The notes below the pieces were generated by a model that worked only from the letters and a program-made list of their open reading frames with translations, was not told the origin of the DNA and searched no databases. Below, one piece after another: positions 47,862-56,271 of a stretch of 64,000 nt of DNA. Origin of the DNA: an uncultured Pseudodesulfovibrio sp. (lineage in GTDB: Bacteria; Desulfobacterota; Desulfovibrionia; Desulfovibrionales; Desulfovibrionaceae); assembly GCF_963677845.1 (NCBI RefSeq), contig NZ_OY782498.1:1929518-1993517 (forward strand). The letters are read 5' to 3'. How positions within the stretch are numbered: position 1 is the stretch's first letter; every line of letters starts with the position of its first letter. Made by a program: the position numbers and the translations under genes.

Positions 47862-49793
47862 CTAGCGATCCAAATAGATGAATCGTTTAATCTTTTGAGT
47901 GGGGGTCTTTTCAAAAGGCTCCATCTGCTCGATCACCCGATGCAACCGGGCAAAGGTGGAAACTTTGGTATTCACATCCTTTCGAATGTTCTCAAGCAAT
48001 TTTTTCACCTTGGCTCGAACATCGGATTCAATGAGTTTCTTGACATCAAAGGCTTCATCCAATGTTTCATGGTTAAGATGAATTCTGGCGACAACTTTAC
48101 CATCGACTTCATACACCATGGACTCAACCACATGCTCGCACTCATTGATGATGGATTCAAGCTCTTCAGGATAGATATTCTCGCCACTGGGGCCAAGGAT
48201 CATATTTTTTAAACGGCCTTTGATATACAGGTAGCCGTCCTCAAATTTGCCAAGGTCGCCCGTTTTAAGCCACCCATCCTCGGTAAACGTTTCCTTTGTG
48301 TCCACGGGAGCCTTGTAATACTCCCGCATAACGTTAGGCCCTTTTGCCAGGATCTCGCCCTCTCCGGTTTCCGGGTCAGCATCCACAATTTTAAGCTGAA
48401 CTCCGGGCAACGCCGGACCGATAGCTCTGAAACGTTGTTTACTCGGCAAAGCCCCAGCCAGAAGCGGAGAGGTTTCGGTCATGCCATATCCAACAGCATA
48501 CGGCACTTTTGCATCAGTCAAGAATTGCTCTACCTCGGGAGACAATGGCGCTCCGCCGATACACATACACCGCAGTTCACCACCAAATGCATCGATAAGC
48601 TTCTTACCCGCTACTTGAGAAAGTTTTCTCCGGGTTGCACCAAGCTTCATCAGGCCTCGCATGACACCCGAACCTGTCAATTTGCGTTTTATCCGGCTTT
48701 TGTAAATTTTCTCAATAATGAGCGGCACCACACCCATGACGGTGGGCCTGACTGTCTGCATGGCAGGCAGCAATGTCCTCGGAGTGGGCGGCTTTTGCAA
48801 ATAATGAATAGAGCTACCACAGTGCAGAGGAATAATCAGGCCAACAGTGGATTCATAGGTGTGCGCCATAGGCAGAACAGACATGAAACGGTCGGTTTCA
48901 AAAACAGGAATAACCTGAATACCCGCCAGACAATTCTGCACCAGATTTCGATGAAGCAACACAACACCCTTGGAGTGCCCGGTAGTCCCTGAAGTATACA
49001 GGATGGCCGCGACGGATTCTTCCGTCAACTCAAATCCTTTTCCTGTCTTCCGATCAATAAACTTCCTTGCGGAATCACTGAACTTATCCACTTTCTTTCT
49101 GGCAGTACCACCGATTTTCTCCACTCTTTCCAGAGCTGTATCGCCAAACTTTTCAACCTTCTCCATGGCAGTGCCGCCAAGCTTTTCAAGCTTCTCGACT
49201 TTCTCTCTAGCGGCCTCCCCCAGATGCTCCATGCGTTCCTTGGTGGAATCACTGATTTTGTCCCGCGCGGCTTCACCCAGATGTTCCATCCGCTCAAGAG
49301 CCGCCTCACTGAAATGTTCAATACGATCCCGAGCTGCCTCAAGGGCTTCAGTGTAGCTTGTAGCCTCGCCTTCATCATTCTCAAGAGAAAAATCATCCAT
49401 GACCATAACAGTCTTGAGTGCGGAAAAATCTTCTTCTTCAACCTTATGAAGGAATCGCTTGGATGCGATCACCATCTTGGCCTCGGAATGACGCAGGATA
49501 TGATGCACCGCGCTTGGATGAAATTCTTGCAAAATAGGAACAGCAACAGCTCCCATCATTGTGATGGAAAAATATGCGATAGCCCAATTAGGCATATTTT
49601 CACTGATAATAGCGACCTTGTCGCCCGGCTTGATGCCAATATCCCTGAGCAGGGTCTGCAAATCCTTAATATGCTCACCCAATTGTGCGTAGGTGATCGG
49701 CTCTCCGCCAACAAAGGCAAGAGCTGTCCGCTCAGAATACTGCTGGATTGAAGACTCCAACAGGTCTTTTAATGTCTTGATTTGGTCGCTCAC
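47862..49793 (-). CDS. Long-chain acyl-CoA synthetase with 11-residue repeat insertion
   Basis: A 643-residue AMP-forming acyl-CoA synthetase: fatty acid + ATP + CoA to acyl-CoA + AMP + PPi. The ATP loop LYTSGTTGHSKGV lies near 265-277, GYGMTETSP near 455, GWLKTGDLG near 523 and GRLKNMI near 540. Between the N-terminal subdomain and the ATP loop (about residues 149-248) is an insertion of roughly eight amphipathic 11-residue units of the type EHLGEAAREKV, EKFGDTALERV. GTG 49793 is chosen because GGAGG lies a few bases before it. The enzyme may supply the acyl-CoA dehydrogenase/ETF genes 6-12 kb away. Confidence 0.88.
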   Translation of the reverse strand: MSDQIKTLKDLLESSIQQYSERTALAFVGGEPITYAQLGEHIKDLQTLLRDIGIKPGDKVAIISENMPNWAIAYFSITMMGAVAVPILQEFHPSAVHHILRHSEAKMVIASKRFLHKVEEEDFSALKTVMVMDDFSLENDEGEATSYTEALEAARDRIEHFSEAALERMEHLGEAARDKISDSTKERMEHLGEAAREKVEKLEKLGGTAMEKVEKFGDTALERVEKIGGTARKKVDKFSDSARKFIDRKTGKGFELTEESVAAILYTSGTTGHSKGVVLLHRNLVQNCLAGIQVIPVFETDRFMSVLPMAHTYESTVGLIIPLHCGSSIHYLQKPPTPRTLLPAMQTVRPTVMGVVPLIIEKIYKSRIKRKLTGSGVMRGLMKLGATRRKLSQVAGKKLIDAFGGELRCMCIGGAPLSPEVEQFLTDAKVPYAVGYGMTETSPLLAGALPSKQRFRAIGPALPGVQLKIVDADPETGEGEILAKGPNVMREYYKAPVDTKETFTEDGWLKTGDLGKFEDGYLYIKGRLKNMILGPSGENIYPEELESIINECEHVVESMVYEVDGKVVARIHLNHETLDEAFDVKKLIESDVRAKVKKLLENIRKDVNTKVSTFARLHRVIEQMEPFEKTPTQKIKRFIYLDR

Positions 49794-49902
49794 ACATCCT
49801 CCCGATGACTGGACGCAACAAAGCGCACCTCTCGTGCGCCTTAAATTGAATACCACGTTACAGCATTGGGTCAAGCATGTGATTATCGTCTATGGCGGTA
49901 TG

Positions 49903-50592
49903 CTAAGCCAATGCCATATCTACAGCTTTGATCGCGTGAATCCTGCATGTATCCAGCGTGGGAATATCTGTGTCATCGGACCGAACCAACATGCCTATCT
50001 CGGTACAGCCAAGAATAATGGCTTGTGCACCACGGGATGCCATCTCTTCAATTATACGCAGGTATTCAGTCCGAGAAGTCCCCTCCAACACACCTTTGCA
50101 TAGTTCATCAAAGATAACCCGATCCACCAATTGACGATCCTCGGCATTGGGGACGAATACTTCAAGGCCATGATCTTTCAACCGACCAGTATAAAAATCA
50201 TCTTCCATGGTAAAAAGAGTCCCAAGTAATCCGACAGAAGAAAAACCAAACTCGCGCACCGCATCTGCCGTGGCGTCGGCAACATGTATCACCGGCACAG
50301 AGACTGCTGCCTGGATCTGTGGGGCCACCTTGTGCATGGTGTTCGTCCCGATAACAATCATGTCAGCCCCACCCTGCTCCAGCGTTTGGGCAGCATCAGC
50401 CAGCTGCTTACCAATATTGTCCCAATCACAAGTCAGCATAAGTTCACGCAACTCTGCGAAATCAACACTATACATGAGTATTTTGGCCGAATGCAGACCA
50501 CCAAGGCGAGCCTTCACTTCTTCATTCATGACCTGATAATACCCGACTGTGGATTCCCAACTCATGCCACCAAGCAGACCAATAGTTTTCAT
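49903..50592 (-). CDS. Aspartate/glutamate racemase-family protein
   Basis: A 229-residue protein close to E. coli YgeA (IGLLGGMSWESTVGYY at the start, LGGLHSAKILMYSVDF near 30). Racemases of this family use two cysteines. The second is present (LGCTEIG near 197), but the first, normally Cys-Thr-Asn-Thr-Met-His, is Gly82-Thr-Asn-Thr-Met-His. It may therefore be a lyase, a one-base racemase or inactive. It lies ten bases after azlD in the same direction, suggesting a shared transcript with the branched-chain amino acid exporter. Confidence 0.82.
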   Translation of the reverse strand: MKTIGLLGGMSWESTVGYYQVMNEEVKARLGGLHSAKILMYSVDFAELRELMLTCDWDNIGKQLADAAQTLEQGGADMIVIGTNTMHKVAPQIQAAVSVPVIHVADATADAVREFGFSSVGLLGTLFTMEDDFYTGRLKDHGLEVFVPNAEDRQLVDRVIFDELCKGVLEGTSRTEYLRIIEEMASRGAQAIILGCTEIGMLVRSDDTDIPTLDTCRIHAIKAVDMALA

Positions 50593-50601
50593 GAATCCTT
50601 C

Positions 50602-50928
50602 CTATTCAAAGAAATAACGGGCGCCGGCCACCAAAGCCATACCCAATGCCACAGTGCCGAAGAAACTCCGAGTACGCCATGCCAGAATAAAAGCGGGAAT
50701 GGCCGCCCATAAAAAATAATTATCCGGGTCAAAATTAAAACTCATATCTTTAAGCAACAAAGCCGGAAATAACATCGCGGATAACACTGCCACAGGGACA
50801 TAAGAAAGCCAACGAACAACGGGTTCAGGTAAAGTCCGCGATGCGAGAGCAAGCATAGGCAAAACGCGCGGGATATATGTCACAGCCAACATACCGAGAA
50901 ATGTCAGGAAAACTATTTTTTGGTCCAT
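50602..50928 (-). CDS. azlD: Branched-chain amino acid exporter subunit AzlD
   Basis: A 108-residue membrane protein with three to four helices of the AzlD family, the small partner of AzlC (TYIPRVLPMLALASRTLPEPVVRWL near 17-41 is typical). GGAG precedes ATG 50928, which lies inside the end of azlC (16-base overlap). Together they export branched-chain amino acids or related compounds. Confidence 0.9.
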   Translation of the reverse strand: MDQKIVFLTFLGMLAVTYIPRVLPMLALASRTLPEPVVRWLSYVPVAVLSAMLFPALLLKDMSFNFDPDNYFLWAAIPAFILAWRTRSFFGTVALGMALVAGARYFFE

Positions 50929-51623
50929 GATTCCACTCCCACGCCAAATGTTGCCCCGATCACCGTAGCCAAGATAACGCTCCACTGGTCTGCACCTGCC
51001 TGCACAAGAATAATAGCCATCAAACCGGAAAAGCCAGCCACCAAAACATGCATCTTGTTCTTGGTCTGCATGATCAACAAGGCAATGAACATGGCTGGCA
51101 AAGCATAATCAATGCCCAACGGTTCCACATCCGGGATAGACGCCCCGGCCACAAAACCGACCCAGGATGCAAGAATCCATGACGCCTGCGCAATACCGTT
51201 AATACCGAAACAGGTAGTCTTATTCAGATCGCCACGAGCAAACCGGACCGAATGAACGGCAAAGGATTCGTCGGTGACTTCATAAGCAAATAACGCCAAT
51301 TCCCACTTCTTCCACGTCTTGAGATTCGGAGCGAGCGATGCGCTCATGAGCAAATGCCGTAAATTGACCACAAACGTCGTGGCAATAATGGATAAAGGTG
51401 GCATTCCCGCTGCAAACATGCCCACTGCGATAAGTTGGGCAGAACCGGCATAGACCAAAATGGACATAAGCACGGTGTTGAGCATGGAGAGTCCCGCCTG
51501 ATGTGCCAATACGCCATATGCGGCACCGACTGGCACATACCCCATAATAATAGGTGCTACCTGTTTGACGGCTGACATCATCGGGGAGTCGGCCTCTTCT
51601 CCGGCAACGGCTTCGATCGTCAT
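50913..51623 (-). CDS. azlC: Branched-chain amino acid exporter subunit AzlC
   Basis: A 236-residue AzlC-family membrane protein: PIIMGYVPVGAAYGVLAHQAG near 25, YAGSAQLIAVGMFAAG near 58, VNLRHLLMSASLAP near 88. The start is tentative: ATG 51623 is used, with ATG 51656 upstream also possible. It is transcribed away from a MocR-type regulator across a gap holding an inverted repeat, which makes that regulator its probable controller. Confidence 0.88.
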   Translation of the reverse strand: MTIEAVAGEEADSPMMSAVKQVAPIIMGYVPVGAAYGVLAHQAGLSMLNTVLMSILVYAGSAQLIAVGMFAAGMPPLSIIATTFVVNLRHLLMSASLAPNLKTWKKWELALFAYEVTDESFAVHSVRFARGDLNKTTCFGINGIAQASWILASWVGFVAGASIPDVEPLGIDYALPAMFIALLIMQTKNKMHVLVAGFSGLMAIILVQAGADQWSVILATVIGATFGVGVESWTKK

Positions 51624-51698
51624 GATGAGTTTCTCTCTAAGTGTCTTTCTGGGCATAGCCCGGTTAATCTGATTCATCCGTGACTTGCAGTAAAGCGG

Positions 51699-51729
51699 AA
51701 AAACTGTAATCAGTACAGATACAGTTTTT
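51699..51729. promoter_or_regulatory. Inverted repeat between azlC and the MocR regulator
   Basis: AAAAACTGTA (51699-51708) and its exact inverse TACAGTTTTT (51720-51729) frame an 11-base spacer that contains a third TACAG. The site lies in the only shared promoter region of the divergent genes and is the natural place for the MocR protein to bind. Confidence 0.6.
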
Positions 51730-51761
51730 ATAAAAATAAAGCATAACAGCTTGAGCATGCC

Positions 51762-53183
51762 ATGGAAACATATCGATACCAGACCGTTGAAAAGCATATC
51801 ATGTCGATGATTGAAACCGGGGCGCTCGGATTGAGCGACAAACTCCCCTCCCTGCGTTCTTTAAGCAGCAAAATCGGCGTATCGATCTCCACCGTAAATC
51901 AAGCGTATATTGAACTGGAACGCAAAGGGATCATCGAATCCCGACCCCGGTCAGGGTTCTTTGTTCGCCGGGAATCCACCCGATTACCCCGCACTGAAAA
52001 AAAATCGTCACCCATGGATAAACCCCGCCCCGTGACGCGTATAGGGTTGATACAAACAGTTCTGGAGTCCGTGGGAGGGGAAGGCACCGTATCACTGGCT
52101 GTAGTAGCACCTGGCCGCGAATTACTTCCTCTCAAAGAACTGGGACGAATAACAGCAGCCATGGTTCGCGACGAGCCAGGGCGCGCTATGGGGTATGCCC
52201 CCATCCCCGGTGACCCGCGTCTCATCCACCAAATTGCATACCGCTCCATGGAACATGGCATTTCCACTTCACCGAACGACCCCATCATCACAGCCGGATG
52301 TCTTGAAGCATTATATATCTCTCTACGTTCAACATGCAGACGGGGCGATACAGTATTAATCCAATCCCCGACTTATTACTGTTTCCTTCAATTATTGGAA
52401 ACGCTCGGACTCCGTGCCATTGAAATACCGTCCTGTCCCCAAAACGGTGTATTGCCCGAAACACTTCATCGAGCCCTCAATACTTTTGATATTTCCGCCT
52501 GTGTACTTGCGCCCAACTTCAACAACCCGGATTCCAGCCTGACATCGAACGCACGCAAAAAGGAAATTGTTTCCATCCTTGCGGCACGAAACATTCCCTT
52601 AATTGAAGACGATGTTTCAACAGACCTTCACTATGGGCACAAACGACCGGGAACATTCAAACAATTCGACACAAAGGGGCTGGTGCTTCTCTGTTCTTCA
52701 TTTTCCAAGACCATTGCGCCAGGCTACCGTGTCGGTTGGATGCTGCCGGGACGTTTTCGCCAAAAAGCATTGGAAATCAAAGCGACCACCAACGTCTCTT
52801 GTGCCACTCTGTCCCAAATGGCGATTGCCGAGTATCTCCGTCAGGGGCGCATGGAACGTCACCTGAAAAAACTCAGGGCATCATTGGTAAAACAGATGGA
52901 CACCATGCAGTTTCACCTTGGCCGCGATTTCCCAAAAGGGACACGAGTCACGCACCCCACTGGCGGTGCCGTGCTTTGGCTTGAACTTCCGCACGCCATC
53001 AACGCTGTCGAACTTTTCTTCCAAGCCCGCGATAAAGGCGTCGGAATCGCCCCCGGCGCGGTATTCACAACACAGGACAAGTTCTCCAACTACATCCGTC
53101 TGAGTTATGGAATTCCATGGACTGATGATGTTCAACAAGCCATACAGACCCTTGGTCAGCTGGCAAAACAGATGAGTCAATAA
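51762..53183 (+). CDS. MocR-type regulator (GntR DNA-binding plus aminotransferase domain)
   Basis: A 473-residue protein. A GntR winged helix occupies residues 1-75 (LPSLRSLSSKIGVSISTVNQAY); a fold-type I aminotransferase domain follows from about 100, with the PLP lysine in SSFSKTIAPGYRVGW near 315 and the Asp-Asp in LIEDDVSTDL. MocR proteins bind PLP and an amino compound and act on DNA as head-to-tail dimers. Divergent from azlC-azlD-racemase; regulation of that operon is inferred. Confidence 0.9.
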   Translation: METYRYQTVEKHIMSMIETGALGLSDKLPSLRSLSSKIGVSISTVNQAYIELERKGIIESRPRSGFFVRRESTRLPRTEKKSSPMDKPRPVTRIGLIQTVLESVGGEGTVSLAVVAPGRELLPLKELGRITAAMVRDEPGRAMGYAPIPGDPRLIHQIAYRSMEHGISTSPNDPIITAGCLEALYISLRSTCRRGDTVLIQSPTYYCFLQLLETLGLRAIEIPSCPQNGVLPETLHRALNTFDISACVLAPNFNNPDSSLTSNARKKEIVSILAARNIPLIEDDVSTDLHYGHKRPGTFKQFDTKGLVLLCSSFSKTIAPGYRVGWMLPGRFRQKALEIKATTNVSCATLSQMAIAEYLRQGRMERHLKKLRASLVKQMDTMQFHLGRDFPKGTRVTHPTGGAVLWLELPHAINAVELFFQARDKGVGIAPGAVFTTQDKFSNYIRLSYGIPWTDDVQQAIQTLGQLAKQMSQ

Positions 53184-53268
53184 AACGCAGCCAATCTTTT
53201 CCCGCTTTACCTGACCGACCAACCCGCGTACTTTCCCCTTCGGCGCACACGATTGACAAGGACACACC

Positions 53269-54183
53269 ATGCCGGACATTGCCTCCAAACAAAAAACATA
53301 TGGCCTTTTTGCTGCCCTCGCAGCCTTCTTTGCATGGGGGTTGCTTCCGATCTACTGGAAATCACTCATTGTAGTGAATCCTTTTGAAATTCTGTGCCAT
53401 CGCATCGTCTGGTCTTTAGTCTTCATCGGCATCATCCTGACCATCCTCAGGGGATGGAAAGAAACATTTGCATCCATGCGTTCCCCCAAGGATATCGGCA
53501 TACTCATCTTGAGCAGTCTGATGATTGGCGGCAACTGGCTGCTCTACATCTGGGCCGTCAACACCAATCATGTGCTGGAAACAAGTCTCGGATATTTCAT
53601 CAACCCATTGGTCACAACGTTGTTGGGTTTCATCTTTTTTCGTGAACGCTTGAAACCGTTACAACTGGTTGCCATCGGGCTTGCGACACTGGGCGTGGCC
53701 AATTCAATATTCAGTTATGGAGAACTCCCATGGATATCTCTAACGCTCGCCCTTTCCTTTGGTTTCTATGGATTACTCCGAAAGATTGCTTCTGTAGAAT
53801 CACTGCCCGGTCTCTTTCTTGAGACCATGGTTCTGGCACCCCTGGCTCTGACCTATCTAATTAAATTGCAACTGGATGGTACCTCGGCATTCTTTACTGT
53901 CAGCCCGACCATCGACCTGCTTTTGATCGGAGCCGGTGCCGTGACTGCCACTCCCCTCATCGGGTTCGCCTATGGCGCCCGTCGCCTCCAACTATCAACA
54001 CTTGGCGTGCTGCAATATGTAGGACCTTCCATCGCCTTCATTCTCGGTGTGTATGTCTACAAGGAACCATTTACTACAAGTCATCTGATGACTTTTGCCC
54101 TGATATGGACAGGATTGGCCGTGTATACGGGTGAATCCATCTGGTCCATGCGAACACATCGACGATTGACCCAAAAAAAGTAA
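53269..54183 (+). CDS. rarD: RarD-type EamA membrane transporter
   Basis: A 304-residue membrane protein with ten helices of the RarD branch of the drug/metabolite transporters: FFAWGLLPIYWKSL near 20, EILCHRIVWSL near 42, NWLLYIWAVNTNHVLETSLGYFINPL near 85-110. Substrate unproven; an amino-acid or amine exporter is suggested by the neighbouring azlCD/MocR genes. AAGGACAC precedes the ATG. It may be cotranscribed with the MocR gene (85-base gap). Confidence 0.88.
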   Translation: MPDIASKQKTYGLFAALAAFFAWGLLPIYWKSLIVVNPFEILCHRIVWSLVFIGIILTILRGWKETFASMRSPKDIGILILSSLMIGGNWLLYIWAVNTNHVLETSLGYFINPLVTTLLGFIFFRERLKPLQLVAIGLATLGVANSIFSYGELPWISLTLALSFGFYGLLRKIASVESLPGLFLETMVLAPLALTYLIKLQLDGTSAFFTVSPTIDLLLIGAGAVTATPLIGFAYGARRLQLSTLGVLQYVGPSIAFILGVYVYKEPFTTSHLMTFALIWTGLAVYTGESIWSMRTHRRLTQKK

Positions 54184-54330
54184 TTCCCTCAAAAGGGATT
54201 TGCCCAGCTGTTCAGAAACACGAATTTTCACGAGACTCAGGTCGATTATGCAAATTGTCGCTCATTGTGGATTTTTTCTTTGGTATGTGCGAAGGATTAT
54301 CCCGATTGTAAAAATGGAGTACAACAGCAT

Positions 54331-54750
54331 ATGTCTTTGAACAGCAACAGAATGGCGACACCTCGCTCAAATCAATCCGCAACGATCCTTATCGCTGAGG
54401 ATTCCGAAAGCAATGCCATGCTGTTTTCCCTGTATTTCGAGAACACTCCATACACGATCGATTTTGCAAAAAATGGAAAAGAAGCCGTCGAAAAATACAA
54501 ATCTTCCACCTATGACCTTATACTCATGGACATACTGATGCCTGTCATGGATGGTTGGCAAGCGACTCGCGCCATACGCTCCTTTGAAACAGAGAAAGGC
54601 CTGCCATCTTCTCCAATAGTCGCAGTCAGCGCCAATACTTTTGAAGAAGACAAGCAAAAATCACTCAATGCAGGATGTACTGATTTTCTCCCTAAACCCG
54701 TCAGAAAAGCTGCACTACTTGAATGTGTAACACGTCTGACACAAGGCTAG
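54331..54750 (+). CDS. Response regulator receiver with short N-terminal extension
   Basis: A 139-residue CheY-like receiver: acidic residues in LIAEDSESN, phospho-acceptor Asp67 in LMDILMPVMDGW, Ser-Ala in VAVSANTF and Lys-Pro in LPKPV. This type resembles the receivers of hybrid kinases and phosphorelays. ATG 54331 has GGAG eleven bases before it; ATG 54352 is an alternative. No kinase is adjacent; a rhodanese gene converges on it three bases away. Confidence 0.88.
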   Translation: MSLNSNRMATPRSNQSATILIAEDSESNAMLFSLYFENTPYTIDFAKNGKEAVEKYKSSTYDLILMDILMPVMDGWQATRAIRSFETEKGLPSSPIVAVSANTFEEDKQKSLNAGCTDFLPKPVRKAALLECVTRLTQG

Positions 54751-54753
54751 GCT

Positions 54754-55161
54754 CTATTTAGAGAGCGGTAGTCCGCTCCCCTTCCAATCAACAATACCTT
54801 TCTTCAAATGCCAGACTTTGGTAAAATCAAGGCGATGCATCAATTTCAACGTTGACGAGCTTCGATTCCCTGTCCTGCAATAAACTAAGTACTGTGCATC
54901 ACGGTCCAACGCTTTCAATTTTCGTTCAAACCCATTTTCATAAAAATCCATATTCACAGCGTTTGCGATATGACCATCGCGGAACTCTGCCGGAGTCCGT
55001 ACATCAAGAATATAGACATCCGAGGACTGAACAAGTCGTGCCTGCGCTGCCTTGGCATCAAGATTGATATACCCATCAGGCAATGACGGCCTCATATTCA
55101 CATAAAACAACAAGGCCGCAGCGATAAGAATGATAGAAGGCGCAATCACCTTAATTTTCAC
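54754..55161 (-). CDS. Membrane-anchored rhodanese-domain protein
   Basis: A 135-residue protein with an N-terminal hydrophobic anchor (residues 5-22) and a single rhodanese domain facing the periplasm: ILDVRTPAEFRDGHIANAVNMDF near 50-72 and the catalytic loop YCRTGNRSS with the active Cys near 94. Rhodaneses move sulfane sulfur; in a sulfate reducer this could serve sulfur trafficking or detoxification. Confidence 0.88.
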   Translation of the reverse strand: MKIKVIAPSIILIAAALLFYVNMRPSLPDGYINLDAKAAQARLVQSSDVYILDVRTPAEFRDGHIANAVNMDFYENGFERKLKALDRDAQYLVYCRTGNRSSSTLKLMHRLDFTKVWHLKKGIVDWKGSGLPLSK

Positions 55162-55194
55162 GACAACACCTCGTCATTATAGATCGATTACACG

Positions 55195-55228
55195 AAAAAA
55201 GCCGTACCCGATACACGGGTACGGCTTT
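55195..55228 (-). terminator. Terminator of the etfBA genes
   Basis: Read on the minus strand, AAAGCCGTACCCG/CGGGTACGGCTTT forms a 13-bp stem with a five-base loop, followed by six T. Confidence 0.93.
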
Positions 55229-55251
55229 CATTATAGCATCTTTTGCTTGAG

Positions 55252-56262
55252 TTAACCAAGCAGCTCGTTCACTTTCTTCATAATCTCAAAGGCGTCGCCA
55301 ACATATAGTACGTCGCATTTACCTTGTGCCCAACCGCAACTACCGTCGGTGTTGATGGCACGGCGTTCGTTGACAAAACGCCAACCAACGACATGCGGTT
55401 CTTCACCGTGGCAACAAGTGGACAACCCCTTGGCATGACGCGGGGTGGAACCGGTCTGTCCAACCTGATGCATATGCGTCAGGAAGGAAATAACCGCGCC
55501 ACCTTCACCCGAAATATCCACCAATGACTTGGAGGAGCCCAAAGAACTCTTGGTAGTATTCAGGAAACTCATGATGGTTTCTTCGGCAACGTCCACATGG
55601 GTCGCACCGTCTGCCTGTTTCTTGGTCCAACCGGCACCGGCCACAAGCAGCATCTCTGCGTCGGGACGAATGGTCTGCTCGTCCTCGGACACGCATTCCA
55701 TACCAGCGATTTTGGTCCGTACACCAGACACATCTGCGACCACAGATTCCACGTCAGCGGAACCAGCACCTTCAAATGCTTCTGCACAACCGGAATCCAA
55801 AGTCATGACCCAAGGACGTTCATCACGGGTCAACGTGCCTTCCATACGCTGGCGATAGAACCACCGTTTGGCGACAGGCTTGCCGTCAACAGCGTCCAGG
55901 CCGGACAAGTGAGTATCCACTCGGCCATCCAAACGGATAGCCAATCCCGGCAGGGCGCGACTAAAACGAGAGGTAGCCGGAGCCACCACGATCTCAGCAG
56001 CGCACGCCTTGGCAATAGCCTCGGCAGCAGTCAGATCGGAAGAATAGCGTGCGTCCGCAAATTCGGGACCGGCCACGCCGTAGAATTTTGCACCGCAACC
56101 ACCAATGGAATCAGCGGCAGCAGAGATATCAGCACCAATAATACCCACGGTCAGTTCAGCTCCCATGCCTTCGGCCAAAGCCTTGGCAGCGGTCAGAGCC
56201 TCAAGAGCGGATTTGTGCAGGGTATTGTCGCATTCAGTATGAGCAAGAAATAAAACTGTCAT
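55252..56262 (-). CDS. etfA: Electron transfer flavoprotein alpha subunit, divergent type
   Basis: A 336-residue ETF-alpha. The N-terminal domain (ALTAAKALAEGMGAELTVGIIG) and VVAPATSRFSRALPGLAIRLDG near 95 fit the family. The FAD domain keeps SFLTHMHQVGQTG near 260, but the usual SGA-IQH-LAGM segment is replaced by a Cys- and His-containing stretch (GLSTCCHGEEPHVVGW) before NTDGSCGWAQGKCDVLYVGD. It transfers electrons between acyl-CoA dehydrogenase and ETF-QO. It starts nine bases after etfB with a GGGGGA ribosome site. Confidence 0.85.
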   Translation of the reverse strand: MTVLFLAHTECDNTLHKSALEALTAAKALAEGMGAELTVGIIGADISAAADSIGGCGAKFYGVAGPEFADARYSSDLTAAEAIAKACAAEIVVAPATSRFSRALPGLAIRLDGRVDTHLSGLDAVDGKPVAKRWFYRQRMEGTLTRDERPWVMTLDSGCAEAFEGAGSADVESVVADVSGVRTKIAGMECVSEDEQTIRPDAEMLLVAGAGWTKKQADGATHVDVAEETIMSFLNTTKSSLGSSKSLVDISGEGGAVISFLTHMHQVGQTGSTPRHAKGLSTCCHGEEPHVVGWRFVNERRAINTDGSCGWAQGKCDVLYVGDAFEIMKKVNELLG

Positions 56263-56271
56263 GTCGTCCCC

